The notes beneath the pieces were generated by a model. It had not been told where the DNA came from. It did not search any database and saw only the letters and a list, made by a program, of their open reading frames with translations. This document shows, piece by piece, positions 59,918 to 64,000 of a stretch of DNA of 64,000 bases (positions are counted from its first letter, which is position 1; each line of letters starts with the position of its first letter). The stretch is from CABQCM01 sp965145485 (GTDB taxonomy: Bacteria > Bacillota > Clostridia > Oscillospirales > Acutalibacteraceae). The stretch spans positions 62,001 to 126,000 of the forward strand of contig CBCTCU010000002.1 in assembly GCA_965145485.1 (NCBI GenBank), written 5' to 3'. The position numbers and the translations under genes are program-made.

Positions 59918-61179
59918 GGGAGATAGAGCAGGTTTATCCTGCGCTCGAGCGCCTGTACGGGCCGGACGCGCCGGCTCAGAAGGGGAGGTACCGCCTTCTG
60001 CTGGACAGCTTTGAGGAGCTGTTTGGCAGCCAGGGGAGGCAGGTTCGGTTTTTCAGCGCGCCCGGGCGCAGTGAGATTATCGGCAACCACACCGATCATC
60101 AGCGGGGGCGGGTAGTGGCCGCCGCCATCAACCTCGACGCCATTGCGGCCGCGGCGCGGCGGGATGACGGCTGGATCTGCATCCAGTCCAAAGGCTATCC
60201 CATCGACCGGGTCGAGGTGTCCCAGCTAGAGCCGGTCGAGGGGGAGGCCGGCACCTCCGCAGCCCTCATCCGCGGCATGGCGGCCGAGCTCAGACGCCGG
60301 GGCTATCAGGCGGGGGGCTTCGACGCCTATACCACCTCGCAGGTGCTCAAGGGATCAGGGCTGTCCTCTTCGGCCGCGTTTGAGGTGTTGGTCGGCGGGA
60401 TCATCAACGGGCTGTTTAATGATGGGCGCATTCCCCCGCAGGAGATTGCCATGGCCGCGCAGGAAGTGGAAAACCGATATTTTGGCAAGCCCAGCGGGCT
60501 GATGGATCAGATGGCCTCGGCGGTTGGCGGCCTGGTTGCGATTGATTTTCGCGACCCTGGCGCCCCGCTCATCGAGCCCGTCGACTGTGACTTTTCCACC
60601 AGCGGGTATGTTTTGTGCGTGGTGGATACCGGGGGGGATCACACTTCCCTGACCGCCTCTTACGCCGCCATCACCGAGGAGATGAAGATGGTCGCCCGGC
60701 AAATGGGGAAAGACTGCCTGCGCGAGGTCGACCCGGACGAGTTCTACGCCAGCCTGGGAAAGCTCCGGCGCGTTTGCGGAGACAGGGCGCTGCTGCGCGC
60801 CTGCCATTTTGTAGAGGAAAACGAGCGGGCGGGGGAGTTGCGCGATGCCTTGGAGGCGGGGGACTACCGTGCCTTCAAACAATTGATCCTCAAGTCGGGG
60901 CGCAGTTCCTTTGAATATCTGCAAAACGTCGTCTCGCCCGGCAATGCGCAGGAGCAGGGCCTCTCCCTCGCGCTGCTGCTGTCCGAGCGCCTGCTCAGCG
61001 GGCGGGGCGCCTGGCGGGTGCATGGCGGCGGGTTTGCCGGTACCATTTTAGCGTTTGTGCCGGAGGACATGCTCGACGCATACCGTGAGGAAATGGAGTC
61101 GGTGTTCGGCGAGGGAAGCTGTTATGCCTTGCGGGTCCGGCAGGCGGGGATGACCGAGCTGCTGTCCGACGCAAAATAA
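59914..61179 (+). CDS. Galactokinase-like GHMP kinase
   Basis: A 421-residue GHMP-family sugar kinase resembling GalK: sugar-binding region FSAPGRSEIIGNHTDHQRG near residue 50, ATP loop VLKGSGLSSSAAFEVL, and C-terminal HGGGFAGTILAFV. The classical GalK signature reads GEHTDY; here it is GNHTDH, so the glutamate and tyrosine that help bind galactose are replaced. The enzyme may therefore be a clostridial GalK variant or act on a different sugar. It overlaps the CDF gene (ATGA), an odd partner. No galT or galE is adjacent. Confidence 0.85.
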   Translation: MREIEQVYPALERLYGPDAPAQKGRYRLLLDSFEELFGSQGRQVRFFSAPGRSEIIGNHTDHQRGRVVAAAINLDAIAAAARRDDGWICIQSKGYPIDRVEVSQLEPVEGEAGTSAALIRGMAAELRRRGYQAGGFDAYTTSQVLKGSGLSSSAAFEVLVGGIINGLFNDGRIPPQEIAMAAQEVENRYFGKPSGLMDQMASAVGGLVAIDFRDPGAPLIEPVDCDFSTSGYVLCVVDTGGDHTSLTASYAAITEEMKMVARQMGKDCLREVDPDEFYASLGKLRRVCGDRALLRACHFVEENERAGELRDALEAGDYRAFKQLILKSGRSSFEYLQNVVSPGNAQEQGLSLALLLSERLLSGRGAWRVHGGGFAGTILAFVPEDMLDAYREEMESVFGEGSCYALRVRQAGMTELLSDAK

Positions 61180-61197
61180 TCTTTTTGAAAAACCATG

Positions 61198-61227
61198 CAG
61201 CCCGGCTGACAAATGTTGGCCGGGCTG
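61198..61227 (+). terminator. Hairpin after the galactokinase-like gene
   Basis: CAGCCCGGC pairs perfectly with GCCGGGCTG around a 12-base loop, 18 bases after the stop codon. Only a short T-containing tail (TGATTTAT) follows. Confidence 0.65.
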
Positions 61228-62120
61228 TGATTTATCGTGCGCTTTTCTCTGCTCGAGTAAGGGAGGTACGAGCGCCTGTGCTGCAATATGGGGCGAGAGG
61301 ACTGCTTTTAGCAGACCGAGCAGTCTGAGCGCCGGGTGTTTTTCGTGTAGAGCCTTAAAACGCCAGTCGTATTGTACTGTTGACGCTTTTGGAATCTCTG
61401 CCTCCATCTCTAATGAGGAATTCTAAATTTTGGCATGCCGCATCTGCAACGGACTACAGCCTCCTGCTGCAGGCGGCCATGGGACGTATGCCGGCGCTGT
61501 GCGCGGCGGAGTCTTGCTGTGGCTGCCAAGGCTGGCGTCGGTCAGCGGAGTGTGAGGCATCCGTATCGTCTGGATTTCCGCCATTTCCCGTTTTACAATG
61601 TGTTTCCTTAATTTTTCTTTTTCTCTAGTCTCTTTCCAGGTTTGCCGTAGTCACAGCCCACGCGCCTGCGACCCCTTGACCCACGGCAGGACGGCGCGGC
61701 GGATATGGCTGAGAAGCTATGATGATACCGGCCGGCGAAAACGGAACGATGGGATACATCATCGGTTGAATCAGCGTATAAAAAGTCCGATCGCGATTGG
61801 ACGGTCGGCCGACTTTGACGCAATCGTTTGCAGGAGGAATTCCCCTCGCTCTCTTGGACAAAAAAGCGGCGGCGCTTGCATATCAGGGGCCGCGGCTTTT
61901 TTGCTGTGAAATCTACGGGGAAACCTTTGAGCGGTCAGTGCGGGACGAATCCGACACAACCCGTAGGGGCAGGGCATATGCAATGCGCGCCAAAACACCG
62001 CAGCAAGGATTTTGGTCGCCGTCCGCCCTTGCTACCACGAAGGAGCGAGGGACAGAGCGTTGCTTTTTGATGGCTTTGCGCTGTCAAGCCGTGAGTAGCG
62101 ATAAAAAATAAAAAAATGGA
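61228..62120. other. 890-base gap without a gene; orphan hairpin
   Basis: No frame here has both a ribosome-binding site and family-like sequence. Around 61858-61904, AAAAAAGCGGCGGC and GCCGCGGCTTTTTT form a near-perfect hairpin ending in a T-run, a typical terminator, but no gene precedes it. CCCGTAGGGGCAGGGCATA near 61960 resembles a degenerate form of dispersed repeats of some Clostridia (from memory). Confidence 0.5.
61858..61904 (+). terminator. Orphan terminator-like hairpin
   Basis: A 14-base arm AAAAAAGCGGCGGC faces GCCGCGGCTTTTTT with two mismatches; the T-run is on the plus strand. No coding gene lies within 600 bases upstream, so it may end a small RNA or be a relic. Confidence 0.45.
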
Positions 62121-62149
62121 TTGTAAAACACCCCTTTTTGATATATAAT
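62121..62149 (+). promoter_or_regulatory. Predicted promoter of oadG-oadB
   Basis: TTGTAA (62121-62126), 17 bases, TATAAT (62144-62149). The leader to oadG is about 120 nt. Confidence 0.65.
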
Positions 62150-62275
62150 AATCCTGATATAGCGCAGCCTGCCGTGAGAGCGGTTGGCCGCCTCCATCCA
62201 TAACGCGGGACAAGGGCTTCCAGCCAGTGAGGGAGCGTAGGATGCCGCGTTATCATTTTGGCAGGAGGGATCGGA

Positions 62276-62644
62276 ATGAAGATTCACTTTGAAGACACCA
62301 TGCTGGTGACCGTCACGGGAATTGTCATTGTGTTTATTGTTTTGATTCTGTTGGTGCTGATTATGTATCTTTTTGGAAAGGTGGCCTCCTCGGGCAGCGC
62401 CAAAAAGGGCGGAAAGGCACAGGAAATTCCTGCGCCTGCAAATCAGAAGACGGCCCCTCCTGCGGGCATGGCGGCCGCCCTTCCCACCGGGGATGACGAC
62501 GAGCTGATTGCCGTCATCGCCGCTGCGGTGCAAGCTCTTAGCGAGAGCAGCGGCAAAAGCTATGTGGTACGCAGTGTGCGTCCGGCGCTGTCGCGCCCGG
62601 TGTGGGCTTCCGCTGGGATTTATGAAAATACCCGCCCATTTTAA
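62276..62644 (+). CDS. OadG-family sodium pump decarboxylase gamma subunit
   Basis: A 122-residue protein with one N-terminal membrane segment (about 9-35), a Lys/Ala/Pro-rich linker and a small C-terminal part (DDDELIAVIAAAVQALSES, then VVRSVRPALSRPVWASAG). This layout matches the gamma/delta subunits of biotin-dependent Na+-pumping decarboxylases, which hold the complex together at the membrane. ATG 62276 follows GCAGGAGGG. It lies 19 bases before the beta subunit gene. The family is short and variable, so the call also relies on the neighbour. Confidence 0.85.
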   Translation: MKIHFEDTMLVTVTGIVIVFIVLILLVLIMYLFGKVASSGSAKKGGKAQEIPAPANQKTAPPAGMAAALPTGDDDELIAVIAAAVQALSESSGKSYVVRSVRPALSRPVWASAGIYENTRPF

Positions 62645-62663
62645 CGGATAGGAGAGCGGCCAT

Positions 62664-63878
62664 ATGGATTTTATTGCGCAGTTTTGGGAAGCCTTTCTCG
62701 GTATCGTCAATACTTCGGGAATCTATGATGCGGTCGTCAATTTTCTATCAACGGGATGGCAGAACCTGGTCATGCTGGTTGTGGCATGCTGCCTGTTCTA
62801 CCTCGCGATTAAGAAGCAGTTTGAGCCGTTGCTGCTGTTGCCCATCGCATTCGGGATGCTGCTGGCCAACCTTCCGGTGGCCGATTTGGGGCTGCACTAC
62901 CATGACCTTTCAGAATTTTCCACCATATTTCAAGAGGGAAAGGCCTCTTTGATCGATTTCCTGTATCTTGGGGTCAAGGGAGGCATCTATCCGCCTTTGA
63001 TTTTCCTCGGCGTTGGCGCTATGACCGATTTCGGCCCGCTGATCGCCAACCCCAAGAGCTTTTTGCTGGGCGCCGCCGCTCAGATTGGTATCTTTACCAC
63101 CTTCATCGGGGCTGCGTTGCTGGGCTTTACCGCGGCTGAGGCCGGTTCCATCGGCATCATCGGCGGCGCGGACGGCCCGACCGCCATCTTCGTCGCCTCC
63201 AAGCTGCTGACCTCCGATTCGGCCATCAGCGTGGGCACCATCGCCGTGGCGGCTTATTCCTATATGGCCCTGGTCCCCCTGATTCAGCCGCCGATCATGC
63301 GCGCGCTGACCACCAAAAAGGAGCGGGCGGTGGTCATGGAGCAGCTTCGCCCCGTTTCCAAGACCGAAAAAATCATCTTCCCGATTTTGATCACCCTGGT
63401 GGTTTCGTTGATCCTGCCGTCGGCCGCTTCCCTGGTGGGTATGCTGATGCTGGGCAACCTGCTGCGCGAGTGCGGCGTGGTCGACCGTCTGTCCAAGACG
63501 GCGCAGAACGAGCTGATGAACATTCTCGTCATCTTCCTTGGGGTGTCGGTGGGCGCCACCACCGATGGGAAAACCTTCCTTGTGCCGCAGACCCTCATGG
63601 TCATAGCACTCGGGCTGTTTGCCTTCTGCATGGGCACCGCGTTTGGCGTGCTCTTTGGTAAGATTATGTACGTCGCCACTAAGGGCAAGGTCAATCCACT
63701 CATCGGTTCGGCCGGCGTATCCGCCGTCCCGATGGCGGCCCGCGTATCCCAAAAGGTGGGCCAGGAGGAAAATCCGGGCAACTTCCTTCTCATGCATGCC
63801 ATGGGGCCCAATGTGGCCGGCGTCATCGGCTCGGCTGTGGCGGCTGGTGTGCTGCTGCAGATGTGCCCCGGTATGTAA
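62664..63878 (+). CDS. oadB: Sodium ion-translocating decarboxylase beta subunit
   Basis: Membrane subunit that couples decarboxylation of a biotin-bound carboxyl group to Na+ export. The 404-residue product has about nine membrane segments and both conserved ion-pathway regions: IGIIGGADGPTAIF near residue 170, and FLGVSVGATTDGKTFL near 290-306. Length is slightly above the family average. The decarboxylase alpha subunit and biotin carrier are not in view; they may lie beyond the right edge. It could belong to oxaloacetate, methylmalonyl-CoA or glutaconyl-CoA decarboxylase. Confidence 0.93.
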   Translation: MDFIAQFWEAFLGIVNTSGIYDAVVNFLSTGWQNLVMLVVACCLFYLAIKKQFEPLLLLPIAFGMLLANLPVADLGLHYHDLSEFSTIFQEGKASLIDFLYLGVKGGIYPPLIFLGVGAMTDFGPLIANPKSFLLGAAAQIGIFTTFIGAALLGFTAAEAGSIGIIGGADGPTAIFVASKLLTSDSAISVGTIAVAAYSYMALVPLIQPPIMRALTTKKERAVVMEQLRPVSKTEKIIFPILITLVVSLILPSAASLVGMLMLGNLLRECGVVDRLSKTAQNELMNILVIFLGVSVGATTDGKTFLVPQTLMVIALGLFAFCMGTAFGVLFGKIMYVATKGKVNPLIGSAGVSAVPMAARVSQKVGQEENPGNFLLMHAMGPNVAGVIGSAVAAGVLLQMCPGM

Positions 63879-63891
63879 CTGGTTTGGATTA

Positions 63892-63920
63892 GGCCGTCTG
63901 CTCATCCATGGCAGGCGGCC
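63892..63920 (+). terminator. Terminator after oadB
   Basis: GGCCGTCTGC pairs with GCAGGCGGCC (one G-T pair) and is followed by TTTTGTTG. If it works, any alpha-subunit gene further right would need its own promoter. Confidence 0.8.
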
Positions 63921-64000
63921 TTTTGTTGATAGAGGGCCCGCCCGTTCGGCTCAGGCAGATATCCGCCGAAAGCCCCGCCTTCCAGTGGGGAGCGAATCGG

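Overview
The window looks like a chromosomal segment of a GC-rich, endospore-forming Clostridia (Bacillota), perhaps Oscillospiraceae-like; the family is inference. Evidence: a PolC-type replicase, the pyrH-frr-uppS-cdsA-dxr-rseP-ispG-polC gene order, a YlmC/YmxH-type sporulation gene, a V-type ATPase and OadB/OadG sodium-pump subunits. Most of the sequence is ordinary core chromosome. The accessory signals sit in the intergenic gaps and in a small, AT-richer cluster of regulators.

Layout. 1-7360 (minus): UMP kinase, ribosome recycling, undecaprenyl-PP, CDP-DAG, MEP isoprenoid genes, site-2 protease and the start of polC, probably one operon from a promoter at 7330-7358. 7788-10926 (minus): a CpsC/CpsD/CpsB-type exopolysaccharide tyrosine-kinase module plus a GNAT acetyltransferase, behind a consensus promoter with a leader of about 325 nt. 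11014-14995 (plus): a heterodimeric ABC exporter. 15107-15860: a ribbon-helix-helix regulator and an inverted, decayed fragment copied from the exporter. 15867-19348 (minus): a G5/M23 cell-wall peptidase, luxS and an RluA-family pseudouridine synthase. 19452-28461 (plus): a nine-gene V-type ATPase operon. 28477-30177: three XRE regulators and one unknown HTH-like gene. 30250-37743 (plus): a histidine operon (hisZ, G, D, C, B, A-I fusion, E) without hisH or hisF and with a 123-bp tandem repeat between hisZ and hisG. 37754-42354: YlmC/YmxH-like protein, NagZ-like lipoprotein, ribulokinase and a small unknown protein. 43201-48477 (plus): a two-component system followed by a VTC-domain protein, a DUF4956 membrane protein and a beta-helix lipoprotein. 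49468-52906 (minus): RNase P RNA, galU and two zinc-ribbon membrane proteins. 53124-61227 (plus): prfB, a hydrolase, membrane-extended murF, ddl, a CDF transporter and a galactokinase-like gene. 62121-63920 (plus): oadG and oadB.

How the parts relate. Envelope building recurs: undecaprenyl-PP, exopolysaccharide control, an M23 peptidase, MurF/Ddl, GalU, a NagZ-like enzyme and the VTC/DUF4956/lipoprotein cluster. Ion energetics are represented by the V-ATPase and OadBG. No single element is clearly a new defence or mobile system. The best leads are the two-component/VTC/DUF4956/beta-helix cluster, the HisA-HisI fusion with missing HisH/HisF, the regulator cluster with shared palindromic sites, and the repeat inside the his operon. 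All start codons marked as re-chosen rest on visible ribosome-binding sites, and all promoters and terminators are predictions by eye.
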